DNA of 14,265 nt from Roseilinea sp034431495 (GCA_034431495.1 DAOUDB010000094.1:1-14265), one strand, 5' to 3'; shown: positions 1-7,229, numbered from the stretch's first letter. The notes: generated by a model from the letters alone, not told the origin. Translations and numbers: made by a program.

Positions 1-449
1 CTGAGCGCGCGCAACTCGCGGGCGAGAAACGCGCGGCAACGCGCCAATTCCTCAGGCAACGGCTTGTTGTCGGGGGGCGCGCAGCGCGCCGCCGCGGAGA
101 TATAGACATCGGTCAGGCGCAGGCCGTCGTCACGCGCAATCGATGTGGGTTGATTGGCAAATCCGGCGCGATACAGGCTGGCATAGAGAAAGTCACCCGA
201 TCGGTCGCCGGTGAACATGCGGCCGGTGCGATTGCCGCCATGCGCCGCTGGCGCCAGCCCCACAATCAGGATGCGCGCCTGTGGGTCGCCGAAACTCGGC
301 ACCGGCCTGCCCCAGTAGTCCTGACTGCGAAAGGCTGCCCGCTTCACGCGCGCCACCTCGCGCCGGTAGGCTGTCAGGCGCGGGCACCGCTCGCACGCAA
401 TCACCTGTGCGTGGATGCGACTGAGTTCGATTTCTGTGTCAGTTGTCAC
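1..449 (-). CDS. Uracil-DNA glycosylase, family 5 (UDGb type), 5' part; runs off the left edge
   Basis: Base-excision repair enzyme that removes uracil, and in family 5 also other deaminated bases, from DNA. About 149 residues are visible from the proposed GTG start. CERC (C19, C22), RCAPP (C123) and C138 give the four cysteines of the [4Fe-4S] cluster typical of family 4/5 enzymes. YWGRPVPSFGD (about 45-55) precedes GLAPAAHGGNRTGRMFTGDRSG (about 64-85), the active-site and uracil-recognition stretch of UDGb. The hydrophobic GLAPA in place of a catalytic Asp/Asn points to family 5. The C-terminal third lies outside the window. The GTG at 447-449 is the first start codon I find in frame near the conserved region; no clear Shine-Dalgarno precedes it, so the start is less certain than the identity. 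It lies 37 bp downstream of the ABC ATPase stop on the same strand and may be co-transcribed with it. Confidence 0.9.
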   Translation of the reverse strand, partial: MTTDTEIELSRIHAQVIACERCPRLTAYRREVARVKRAAFRSQDYWGRPVPSFGDPQARILIVGLAPAAHGGNRTGRMFTGDRSGDFLYASLYRAGFANQPTSIARDDGLRLTDVYISAAARCAPPDNKPLPEELARCRAFLARELRAL

Positions 450-486
450 GGCGCGGAGTTTAGCGCATTGGGCGCAGCAGATTGAC

Positions 487-2127
487 CTAACCCCCCACCC
501 CCTTCCCCTCAGGGAAGGAGGATCTCAGACCGGCGAGCGCATCGGCGACTGTGATCCAGCCGGCGCCCGGAAAAGCCTGCGCAATCTGAGGCGTGAACAC
601 GGGGTCGCTGGCCAGCACCTCGGCCGGCAGGCCGTCGGCCACAATGCGGCCCTTGTCCAGCGCCACCACGCGATCGGCCATGCCGGCGATGAACTCCACA
701 TCGTGTGATACCACCAGCGCGGCGCGGCCCTCGTTACGCCATTCAAGCAGCAAATCGGCCAGCGCGCGCTTGGCCACATAGTCCAGCCCGCGCGTCGGCT
801 CATCGAGCAAAAGTAGCGCGGGCTGTGTCACTGTCACCGCCCCGATAGCCACGCGCTCTCGTTCGCCAACGCTAAGGTCGCGGGGAAACGCGCCGGCCAG
901 GCCGGCCAGCCGTAAGCGGCCCAGCCATTGCTCAACCTGGCCGGCATTCAGAACGGGCAAGCGATGATTGCGGCGCGTGATGTTCAGTTCGTCGGCCACC
1001 GTGTCCGCGTACAACAATGCGTTGGGATTCTGCGGCAGGTAGGCTACCCGGCGGCTGATGGCCGAAGTATCCCAGCCGAGCACAGATTCGCCGGCGATGC
1101 GCACATCGCCGGCCGCCGGCTTCAGCAATCCCATGATCGTCCTGAGCAAGGTGCTCTTGCCCTGACCGTTGCGCCCAATCAGCGCGACGATCTCCCCTTC
1201 GCGCAGCGTCAGGTCAATGTCGCGCAGCACCAGTTGATCGCCATAGCCGGCCCGCACACCACACATGCGCAAGACCTCTGCGCCTGGCGTTGCTGTATCT
1301 GGGCGGCGCGCAGATGGCGCACCCACAGGCAAACGCCCAGCAAGAGCCTGCGCGATGGCCGCCGGCGTGAGGGGCAGCGGGTCGAGTCCGAGGGCGCGCC
1401 CAAGCTCGACGATGGGCGGCGCAATGGCCGACGTTGCCAGCACAGACTGCGGGCTGCCGGCGACTGCCGTGCCGTTCGTCACAGACACGATCTTGCCGAC
1501 GTACGGCAACACGCGCTCCAGACGATGCTCGACCAGCACGATCGACAGACCGGCCCTGTTCAGGTCCGTCAGCAGGTCCAGCACTTCGGCGGCTGTGGCC
1601 GGGTCGAGTTGCGAGGTCGGCTCATCCAGCACCAGCACCGAAGGCCGCATCACCAGAGTCGAGGCGATGGCGACGCGCTGCTGCTCGCCGCCAGACAGCG
1701 TGTGCAGCGCGCGCCGGCGCAAGTCGCCGATGCCGAGCAGATTCAGCGTTTCAGTCACACGCTGCCGCATCTCATCGCGCGGCACGGCGGCATTCTCCAG
1801 CACGAAAGCGACTTCATCCTCTACCGTATCCAGCACAAACTGCGATTCGGGATCTTGAAACACCATGCCCACGTGCAGCGCCATGCCCGAACGTCCGACC
1901 TCGACCGGATCGAGTCCGGCCACGCGCAGCCGGCCCAGGACGCGCCCACCGGTGAAGTGAGGGACCAAACCGTTGATGGCTCGCACCAGCGTCGATTTGC
2001 CGGAGCCCGATTCGCCGATCACCAGTATGAACTGAGACTGGTCGAGCGAGAGGGTGACATTTGAAAGCGCCGGCCGGCTGGTGGCCGGATAGCCATAGCC
2101 CCAGCCCGAGTACTCGATATCGGCCAC
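487..2127 (-). CDS. Two-domain ABC transporter ATPase, ECF type (EcfA/CbiO-EcfA fusion, YkoD-like)
   Basis: Energising subunit of an energy-coupling-factor vitamin or metal transporter, with both ATPase domains in one 546-residue chain. Domain 1: Walker A GESGSGKST (about 38-46), Q-loop Q91, signature LSGGE (144-148), Walker B VLVLDE (164-169), switch H201. The stretch INGLVPHFTGG (51-61) is typical of ECF ATPases. Domain 2: Walker A GRNGQGKST (318-326), Q366, signature LSVGE (418-422), Walker B LLLLDE (438-443), switch H475. The variant LSVGE is usual in the second half of such fusions. The start is GTG at 2125-2127, preceded by AAGAGGT at a normal distance. The permease (EcfT) and substrate (EcfS) subunits are not adjacent: upstream is a divergent gene and downstream the DNA glycosylase. 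The substrate is therefore unknown. The last 12 or so residues (SSFPEGKGVGG) are encoded by a palindromic G/C-rich repeat. Confidence 0.88.
   Translation of the reverse strand: MADIEYSGWGYGYPATSRPALSNVTLSLDQSQFILVIGESGSGKSTLVRAINGLVPHFTGGRVLGRLRVAGLDPVEVGRSGMALHVGMVFQDPESQFVLDTVEDEVAFVLENAAVPRDEMRQRVTETLNLLGIGDLRRRALHTLSGGEQQRVAIASTLVMRPSVLVLDEPTSQLDPATAAEVLDLLTDLNRAGLSIVLVEHRLERVLPYVGKIVSVTNGTAVAGSPQSVLATSAIAPPIVELGRALGLDPLPLTPAAIAQALAGRLPVGAPSARRPDTATPGAEVLRMCGVRAGYGDQLVLRDIDLTLREGEIVALIGRNGQGKSTLLRTIMGLLKPAAGDVRIAGESVLGWDTSAISRRVAYLPQNPNALLYADTVADELNITRRNHRLPVLNAGQVEQWLGRLRLAGLAGAFPRDLSVGERERVAIGAVTVTQPALLLLDEPTRGLDYVAKRALADLLLEWRNEGRAALVVSHDVEFIAGMADRVVALDKGRIVADGLPAEVLASDPVFTPQIAQAFPGAGWITVADALAGLRSSFPEGKGVGG
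490..520 (-). repeat. Palindromic C-rich repeat overlapping the end of the ABC ATPase gene
   Basis: CCTTCCC (501-507) and GGGAAGG (512-518) form a perfect 7-bp stem with a CTCA loop, flanked on one side by the run CCCCCCACCC. The composition and the CTAACCCCCCACCCCC-like context resemble dispersed intergenic repeats of Chloroflexota and other phyla (recalled, not searched). It may also act as a transcript 3'-end hairpin for the minus-strand gene, but the bases after it are G-rich, not T-rich, so it is not a standard terminator. Confidence 0.55.
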
Positions 2128-2136
2128 GATGACCTC

Positions 2137-2165
2137 TTGACAGATAGAACAAATGTTCGTACACT
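2137..2165 (+). promoter_or_regulatory. Sigma70-type promoter for the FtsK-like gene
   Basis: A perfect -35 box TTGACA at 2137-2142 is followed by a 17-bp spacer and a -10 box TACACT at 2160-2165 (4 of 6 matches). The predicted transcript start is near 2172, leaving about 110 nt of leader before the ATG at 2283. The spacer is filled almost exactly by the first operator palindrome. Confidence 0.65.
2147..2158. promoter_or_regulatory. LexA-type SOS box 1, inside the promoter spacer
   Basis: GAACAAATGTTC fits GAAC-R-N-R-Y-GTTC, the core of the Bacillus-type LexA (DinR) operator. It lies between the -35 and -10 boxes, so bound repressor would exclude RNA polymerase. It is also 20 bp upstream of the divergent ABC ATPase start codon. 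That the host LexA uses this motif is inferred. Confidence 0.7.
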
Positions 2166-2176
2166 AACGGCGGATA

Positions 2177-2188
2177 GAACAGACGTTC
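2177..2188. promoter_or_regulatory. LexA-type SOS box 2
   Basis: GAACAGACGTTC, extended to the 14-bp palindrome AGAACAGACGTTCT, fits the same GAAC-R-N-R-Y-GTTC core. Its centre is exactly 30 bp (about three helical turns) from box 1, so both face the same side of the DNA. The flank GATAGAACA is shared by both copies. It lies just downstream of the predicted transcript start. Confidence 0.7.
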
Positions 2189-2282
2189 TAGCCGTCGCGG
2201 CACACGCTTCGCAACCTGAACACGCTGCTGCCATTCACGTTGCAGCGTCAGAGTGTACCAGTTGGTTTGAGAGACAAGGGCC

Positions 2283-3251
2283 ATGTACAGGAAACTCAAT
2301 CTCACTGCCGAGCGCATCGAGGCTGTGTTGCGAGAGCGCAACGCCGCGGCCAGTGTCGTGGGCGGGCGCGTGCTGCCCGGCTTCGTGGAGATGTTGCTGC
2401 GACCTGAGGGCGGCACGAAAGTCAGCCAGGTCAAGGCGCTGCAGGCCGACATTGCACTGGCTGTCGGAAACAGCAACATCCGCATCGCCCAGAGCGGCAG
2501 CCACCTCGCCATCCAGATCGGGCGCGAGTCGCGCCAGCCCGTGCGGCTTGCGGCGCTGATGAGCCAGCTCGACAGCCTGCCGCGTTACACGGCGGTGCTC
2601 GGCCTGTCCGAAGATGGCGCCCCGCTACTCGCGCGGCTGTCTGCGCCGGATGTCGGGCACATCTTGATCGCCGGCACCACCGGCAGCGGCAAGACGTGCC
2701 TGGCGCAGTCTGTGCTGATGAGCCTGTGTCAGACGCATCGCCCATATGAGCTGGGCGTGATCGTCATCGATCCGAAGCGCCGGGATCGCGACGAGTTCGG
2801 CCGGGCGGTGGAGCGGCATCTCCTGCTTCCGCCTGCCCGCGCGACGGACGAGGCTGTGCCGGCGCTGGCGCGCGTGGTCGAGGCGATGGAGCGGCGCGCC
2901 ATCCAGACCGAGCCGTTGCCGCGCATCGTGGTGTACGTGGACGAGCTGGCCGACTTGTGCCAGACCGGCGGGGCCTCGGTGCTCGACCCGCTGACGCGCA
3001 TCGCGCAGCGCGGGCGCGAGTCGGGCATTCATCTGGTTGCCTGCACGCAGAAGCCCTCGTCGAAGGCGGTAGGGCCACTGCTCAAGGCTAATCTGCCGCT
3101 GCGGCTGGTGGGCCGCGTCACATCGGCGGAGGATGCGCGCGTCGCATCGGGTATGGCCGGCAGCGGCGCCGAGAAGTTATCCGGGGCTGGCGATTTCGTG
3201 GCCGTTTCGGGAGGTCGCGCGATTCGTTTTCAGGCTGCAATGCCTCTATAG
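2283..3251 (+). CDS. Short FtsK/SpoIIIE-type DNA translocase motor, no membrane domain
   Basis: RecA-fold ATPase of the FtsK/SpoIIIE/HerA group that pumps double-stranded DNA, 322 residues. Residues about 25-85 resemble the FtsK alpha/beta region (LRPEGGTKVSQVKAL, ALAVG, GSHLAIQIGRES). The motor follows: Walker A GTTGSGKT (131-138), IDPKR (162-166), Walker B VVYVDELADL (216-225), a PLTRIAQRGRESGIHLV stretch (235-252), sensor CTQKP (254-258) and KANLPLRLVGRVTS (268-281), the last matching the FtsK KANIPSRI-type motif. The four-TM N-terminus, the proline/glutamine linker and the gamma DNA-reading domain of canonical FtsK are absent. AAGG 5 bases or so before the ATG is a weak ribosome site. It is driven by the promoter with two SOS boxes, and its stop lies 15 bp before the membrane-protein gene. 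The family is secure; the role (chromosome, plasmid or phage DNA movement) is not. Confidence 0.85.
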   Translation: MYRKLNLTAERIEAVLRERNAAASVVGGRVLPGFVEMLLRPEGGTKVSQVKALQADIALAVGNSNIRIAQSGSHLAIQIGRESRQPVRLAALMSQLDSLPRYTAVLGLSEDGAPLLARLSAPDVGHILIAGTTGSGKTCLAQSVLMSLCQTHRPYELGVIVIDPKRRDRDEFGRAVERHLLLPPARATDEAVPALARVVEAMERRAIQTEPLPRIVVYVDELADLCQTGGASVLDPLTRIAQRGRESGIHLVACTQKPSSKAVGPLLKANLPLRLVGRVTSAEDARVASGMAGSGAEKLSGAGDFVAVSGGRAIRFQAAMPL

Positions 3252-3255
3252 GGAC

Positions 3256-3262
3256 AGGAGGT
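3256..3262 (+). promoter_or_regulatory. Strong ribosome binding site of the two-TM gene
   Basis: AGGAGGT stands 4 nt before the ATG at 3267. It is much stronger than the site of the preceding FtsK-like gene, suggesting the small membrane protein is made in excess over the motor from a shared mRNA. Confidence 0.7.
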
Positions 3263-3266
3263 TGAC

Positions 3267-3749
3267 ATGGACCGCATTGTGAAGGCAAGCGCATTCGGAG
3301 TCGTCTTGTGCGGAGTTGTTTTCGGATTCGTCGTCGGATCGCGCATCGACCAGTCAACGATCACGTTGCTGAGCGGGACACTGGTGGGCGTGCTTGTGGC
3401 TACACCATGCGTGGCAGCCATCACCTGGCTGGCCGTGCGCCGGCGCGACGACGACTGGCGCGCTCGCGAGCGGTATACGCGCCAGGCGGCGCCGTTGCCG
3501 CCCGAGCCGCCGCAATACTGGGTGGTGCAGGGCCAACCAATGACAGCCGATGCACGCACGGCGCGCCTATCCGCGCCCATGGGGTGGCCGGCCCAATATG
3601 GCAACGCCGCCGGCTTCATGCCCCGCCCCAGGCGCAAGTTCTACGTCATCGGCGAGAACGGTGAGCCACATGAGGTGGCAGACGCCGGGAATCCGGCGCT
3701 TGCACCGGGCCAGTACGACGACCTTGCAGACGCGCCGCCGGTCTTCTGA
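3267..3749 (+). CDS. Two-TM membrane protein of unknown function, partner of the FtsK-like gene
   Basis: I do not recognise this 160-residue protein. Two hydrophobic segments at about 5-24 and 33-57 form a hairpin. The basic residues before the first (MDRIVK) and after the second (RRRDDDWRARERYTR) put both ends in the cytoplasm by the positive-inside rule. The rest is a soluble, proline-rich tail (PLPPEPPQ at about 77-84) with a conserved-looking motif RRKFYVIGENGEPHEV (122-137) and an acidic end. The ATG is fixed by AGGAGGT at 3256-3262. It follows the motor gene closely on the same strand, so the two are very likely one transcript. The motor itself has no membrane segment, so this protein could be its membrane anchor or loading platform; that is inference from position and topology only. 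It ends 21 bp from the convergent oxidoreductase gene, with no terminator hairpin between. Confidence 0.7.
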   Translation: MDRIVKASAFGVVLCGVVFGFVVGSRIDQSTITLLSGTLVGVLVATPCVAAITWLAVRRRDDDWRARERYTRQAAPLPPEPPQYWVVQGQPMTADARTARLSAPMGWPAQYGNAAGFMPRPRRKFYVIGENGEPHEVADAGNPALAPGQYDDLADAPPVF

Positions 3750-3770
3750 GCGCACGGGTCGAGTTGTCGG

Positions 3771-5270
3771 CTAGATGCATCCAGCCTGGACGTCTTCCTC
3801 GACGCAGGCCGACGCCGCAATGCCAGACAGCATAACCAGGGGCACGCCGCCGCCGGGATGGGCGCTGCCGCTGGCAAAGTACAGGCCGCGCACGTCGCGG
3901 GCGCGATTGTCGGGCCGTTGGAAGGCCGCTGTGCGCGTGTTCGAGGAGAAACCATAGATCGCGCCGGCATTTCCGCCGTACATCGCCTGAAGGCGCAACG
4001 GCGTGTATATCTTTTCGACAGGCAGGGCATCGCCGGCGTCGAGTCCCCAGCCACGCATCACTTCTTTCAGGTGAGCAGCGTATGCGCCGCCATTGCGCGC
4101 CCAATCATAGGCCGGGGAAAGATACGGCGCGTTGACCAGCGCAAACCAGTTTTCACAACCGGCCGGCGCATGGTCGGGGTCGGTCTTGCTGGTGATGCAC
4201 AGGTAAAGCGTGGGATCGGGCGGCGGGATGCGTTGCTCGAAGATGGCCGCGAACTCGGCCGGATAATCATCGCTGAAGAAGATGTTGTGGTGGGCCAGGT
4301 GTGGCGTCTGGCGGGTCGCGCCGAGCAACATGACAAAGCCGCTGCACGACGGTTCGAGCCGGCTGGCCTGGCGTTGCCCGCGCTGTGCCAGCAGTGGGTT
4401 GCCCAACAGATGCCGGTACACATCGCTGACATCGGCATTGGCAACCACAACCTGCGCGCTCAGGCAGGCGCCGTCTTCGAGCGCCACGCCGGTCACTTTG
4501 CCCGAGACGACTTCGATCTTGTGGACGCGGCTGCGATAGCGTATTTCGACCCCCAGCTCGCGCGCAAGCCGTTCCAGCGCCAGGGCAATTTGATAGACAC
4601 CGCCGCGTGGATACCACGCACCCTGCGCCATCTCGACATGCGCAATCACATTCAGGGTTGCCGGCGCGCGATAAGGCGATGAGCCGTTGTAAGTGGCAAA
4701 CCGACTGAAAAGCTGAATCAGATGCGGATCGCGGAAATGTGCTCGAATCGCCTGATGCATGGTGCGTAGCGCGTCGATCTTCAGCGCATCGACAAGGGGC
4801 AGGCGGATAAGATCGCGCCAGCCGGGCTGACGGCTGTAGAGGAAGGGCCGGCTCACCACGCGATGCAACTCGGCGGCATAGCGCATGAATTTGCGATAGC
4901 CATCCACCTCGCGCGGGTTGATGCGCGCGATTTCGGCGCACATGGCTTCTTCGTCTTGAAGCGCGTCGAGCACGACGCCATCGCGCCAGTGATAGCGTGT
5001 GATGGGACGCAGCGGGGTAAGGTCAAGGTAGTCTTCGAGGCGTCGGCCCGCCTCCTGGAACACGCGCTCGATGACATGGCGCATCGTGACAACTGAAGGG
5101 CCGGTGTCAAAACGGAAGCCGGCCTCGCGCCATTCACCCATCTTGCCGCCGGGGCGGTCGATTTGTTCGAGGACAGTGACTGGATGACCGAGCCTGGCCA
5201 GCCGGATAGCAGCTGTCAAGCCGCCTATGCCGGCGCCGATCACGACCACAGGTTGCCGCATTGCGCCCAT
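3771..5270 (-). CDS. Phytoene desaturase family FAD-dependent oxidoreductase (CrtI/CrtN/CrtD-like)
   Basis: FAD-dependent carotenoid desaturase or isomerase family, 499 residues from the chosen start, the normal family length. VVVIGAGIGGL (8-18) is the dinucleotide-binding glycine motif and VLEQ gives the acidic E35. RPGGKMGEW (39-47) and FRFDTGPSVVTM (52-63) follow the family pattern. The C-terminal LYFASGSAHPGGGVPLVMLSG (about 463-483) is the carotenoid-oxidoreductase signature that closes the FAD site. The exact reaction (phytoene, neurosporene or a hydroxylated carotenoid) cannot be assigned. The frame is open up to 5360, but that would overlap the permease gene and add a non-conserved stretch. 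I use the ATG at 5268-5270; the ATG at 5259-5261 is also possible, and neither has a clear Shine-Dalgarno. No other carotenoid gene is in the window. It lies 49 bp after dppC-like on the same strand. Confidence 0.85.
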   Translation of the reverse strand: MGAMRQPVVVIGAGIGGLTAAIRLARLGHPVTVLEQIDRPGGKMGEWREAGFRFDTGPSVVTMRHVIERVFQEAGRRLEDYLDLTPLRPITRYHWRDGVVLDALQDEEAMCAEIARINPREVDGYRKFMRYAAELHRVVSRPFLYSRQPGWRDLIRLPLVDALKIDALRTMHQAIRAHFRDPHLIQLFSRFATYNGSSPYRAPATLNVIAHVEMAQGAWYPRGGVYQIALALERLARELGVEIRYRSRVHKIEVVSGKVTGVALEDGACLSAQVVVANADVSDVYRHLLGNPLLAQRGQRQASRLEPSCSGFVMLLGATRQTPHLAHHNIFFSDDYPAEFAAIFEQRIPPPDPTLYLCITSKTDPDHAPAGCENWFALVNAPYLSPAYDWARNGGAYAAHLKEVMRGWGLDAGDALPVEKIYTPLRLQAMYGGNAGAIYGFSSNTRTAAFQRPDNRARDVRGLYFASGSAHPGGGVPLVMLSGIAASACVEEDVQAGCI

Positions 5271-5319
5271 GTTTGTGCCGGGCGGATTATACGGCGCGGC
5301 AAACGGTGTGCTGCGCCGG

Positions 5320-6162
5320 TCAGCCGCGCTCCACGCGCTCCTGCAATGCGTCGCCGGCAAAGGACAACGCCAGAACGAGCGCCGCCAGCATCAGACCGGG
5401 AAACAGCACCTGGGTGTAATTCAGCGTGATATATCCAAAAGCTTCCACGATCATCTTGCCCAGGCTGGTCTGCGGGGGTTGCGCGCTGAGACCGAGCAGG
5501 CCGAGCGTGGCCTCGCTGACGATGATGCCGGCAACATCGAGCGTGGTCGCAACGATGATCAGGCCGGCCAGGTTGGGCGCAATGTGACGGATCAGGATAT
5601 GCCGGTCACTTGCGCCCAGCGCCTGCGCGCTTTCGATGAACGGGCGCTGCTTGAGCGAGAGTGTCTGACCACGCGTGTAGCGCGCCATGAGTGGCCAGCC
5701 CACCAACGCCAGCGAGAAGGAGACCAGCAGCAAGCGCCCCATGCCACCGGCCCAGTCGCTGGCGGCTGCGCCAAACACAGCCGAGATCAAAATCGCCAGC
5801 AACAGGCCGGGGAATGCAAACAGCATGTCGGCCAGGCGCGACACCAGCGCGTCGATCCAGCCACCATAGTAGCCGGCCAGCAATCCCAGTCCGCCGCCAA
5901 ACACGACGACAAATGTTTCGACCGCCAGCGCCACGATAAGGGACACGCGCAGCCCGGACATCAGTCGCGCCAGGGTGTCGCGCCCCAGATCGTCGGTGCC
6001 GAGCGGATGCTGTGCGGAGGGGAACTGGCGCAGGTTATTCAGGTCCTGCGCAGCGGGGTCAACAGGATACACAGCCGGCCCGATCAGCGCCAACAGCGCG
6101 ATTGCAACCAGAACGATGAGGCTCAACAAGCCGGTGCGGCTACCAGTAAGCAAGCGAAGCAT
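5320..6162 (-). CDS. Dipeptide/oligopeptide ABC transporter permease, DppC/OppC family
   Basis: Inner-membrane permease subunit, 280 residues. The N-terminal TM segment (about 11-31) is followed by HPLGTDDLGRDTLARLMSGLRVSL (52-75), the hallmark of DppC/OppC. The cytoplasmic EAA loop, which docks to the ATPases, is ESAQALGASDRHILIRHIAPNL. Five or six hydrophobic segments are visible. Its ATG abuts the stop of the upstream permease gene as TGAATG, so translation is coupled and the two subunits should be made in equal amounts. It pairs with the upstream permease and the binding protein; the ATPase subunits are missing from the window. Confidence 0.93.
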   Translation of the reverse strand: MLRLLTGSRTGLLSLIVLVAIALLALIGPAVYPVDPAAQDLNNLRQFPSAQHPLGTDDLGRDTLARLMSGLRVSLIVALAVETFVVVFGGGLGLLAGYYGGWIDALVSRLADMLFAFPGLLLAILISAVFGAAASDWAGGMGRLLLVSFSLALVGWPLMARYTRGQTLSLKQRPFIESAQALGASDRHILIRHIAPNLAGLIIVATTLDVAGIIVSEATLGLLGLSAQPPQTSLGKMIVEAFGYITLNYTQVLFPGLMLAALVLALSFAGDALQERVERG

Positions 6163-7095
6163 TCAGATTCGGATGCGCGGATCGAGCGCGGTATAGGCCA
6201 GATCGGTCAGCAGATTCATGAACACTACCACAAGCGCCAGCATCAAGGTGATGCTCTGGATGACCGGATAGTCGCGCGAGCCGATAGCCTGCACAGCGAC
6301 AAATCCGATCCCCGGCACGCGGAAAACATTCTCGACGACAAAGGAACCCACTACGATGAAGGCAATCGAGGGGCCTAGCACCGTCACAATCGGGATCAGC
6401 GCGTTGCGCAGGGCATGCTTAAGCAGAACCTGGCCGGGCGTTGCGCCTTTGGCCACAGCCGTGCGGATGTAGTCTTGTCGAAGCACGCGGATCATGGTCG
6501 AGCGCGTCAAACGCGCCAGATAGCCCAGTGTGGCAGCGGACAGGACGATCACAGGCATGACCCAGTGCTCTGGCGCGCCCCAGCCGGAGGTGGGCAAATG
6601 CGGCCAACCATTCTGAAACAGGATGACTTGCAGGGTCTGGAGCACGCCGGCGATGACAAAGCTGGGCACAGCAAAGATGGTCAACATGATTGTCATGCTG
6701 ATGCGGTCGAAGGCGCGATTGGGCCTTGCTGCGGCGAGAATGCCGATCGGCACGCCAATCGCCACACTGACAATCAGCGCCACACCCCCCAACGCAGCAG
6801 AAACCGGAACGCCCTGACGGATCAGGTCGACCACCGGCCGGCCGGCAAAACGATAGGACTTGCCCAGATCCCCGCGCAGCAGTCCCCAGACGTAGTTCAG
6901 GTATTGCTCGTGCCAGGGGCGATCAAGGCCATATTCCTGCCGCAGGCGCTGATAAATGGCCGGGTCGCGCCGGCTGCCCATCATGGCCTGAATGGGATCA
7001 CCGGGCGCCAGATAACCCACGATGAATGTAAGAAACGTGACACTCAGCAAAACGAAAGGCAGGCTGAGGGCGCGACGCAAGAGATACTTGTGCAT
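6163..7095 (-). CDS. Dipeptide/oligopeptide ABC transporter permease, DppB/OppB family
   Basis: Partner permease subunit, 310 residues. The N-terminal LLRRALSLPFVLLSVTFLTF TM segment is followed by LAPGDPIQAMMG and YGLDRPWHEQYLNYVWGLLRGDLGKSY, the characteristic DppB N-terminal region. The EAA loop is RTAVAKGATPGQVLLKHALRNALIP, followed by the GSFVVENVFRVPGIG segment. The family's usual six TM helices can be seen. It starts 134 bp downstream of the binding-protein stop, behind a terminator-like hairpin, so it is probably expressed less than the binding protein. Confidence 0.93.
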   Translation of the reverse strand: MHKYLLRRALSLPFVLLSVTFLTFIVGYLAPGDPIQAMMGSRRDPAIYQRLRQEYGLDRPWHEQYLNYVWGLLRGDLGKSYRFAGRPVVDLIRQGVPVSAALGGVALIVSVAIGVPIGILAAARPNRAFDRISMTIMLTIFAVPSFVIAGVLQTLQVILFQNGWPHLPTSGWGAPEHWVMPVIVLSAATLGYLARLTRSTMIRVLRQDYIRTAVAKGATPGQVLLKHALRNALIPIVTVLGPSIAFIVVGSFVVENVFRVPGIGFVAVQAIGSRDYPVIQSITLMLALVVVFMNLLTDLAYTALDPRIRI

Positions 7096-7160
7096 GAATC
7101 AGCGCGTAGCAATTGTGGCATCCCGATCGCGTTGTTGATCCGCCAACAGATGGACATGCC

Positions 7161-7197
7161 GGTCAGCAAAACGGCCCGGCTTCGGTCAGCCGGGCCG
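7161..7197 (-). terminator. Intrinsic terminator/attenuator between binding protein and permease genes
   Basis: CGGCCCGGCT (7172-7181) and AGCCGGGCCG (7188-7197) form a perfect 10-bp G/C stem with a 6-nt loop. In the minus-strand transcript the stem is followed by TTTTGCTGACC. Only four uniform T residues follow, so partial read-through is likely. This fits the common arrangement in which a binding protein is made in excess over its permeases. Confidence 0.75.
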
Positions 7198-7229
7198 CAC
7201 ACGCAGGGCCGGGGAGGCAAACGACCCGC

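Noticed and set aside
928..2064. Long plus-strand open frame (378 codons) opposite the ABC ATPase
   Set aside because: Antisense to a gene with all ABC motifs; composition rich in His, Arg, Gln as expected of a complement frame.
2222..2248. Hairpin ACGCTGC/GCAGCGT in the leader of the FtsK-like gene
   Set aside because: 7-bp stem with a 13-nt loop and no T-run; could be chance and gives no basis for calling a terminator or riboswitch.
3750..3770. Terminator between the convergent two-TM gene and oxidoreductase gene
   Set aside because: Only 21 bp and no inverted repeat with a T-run on either strand.
5271..5360. Upstream extension of the phytoene-desaturase-like protein by 30 residues
   Set aside because: It would overlap the dppC-like gene and adds residues before the dinucleotide-binding strand that the family lacks.
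5227..6378. Long plus-strand open frame (383 codons) opposite the permeases
   Set aside because: Very rich in Gln, Arg, His and Asp, which is the reverse reading of hydrophobic permease codons; crosses three real genes.
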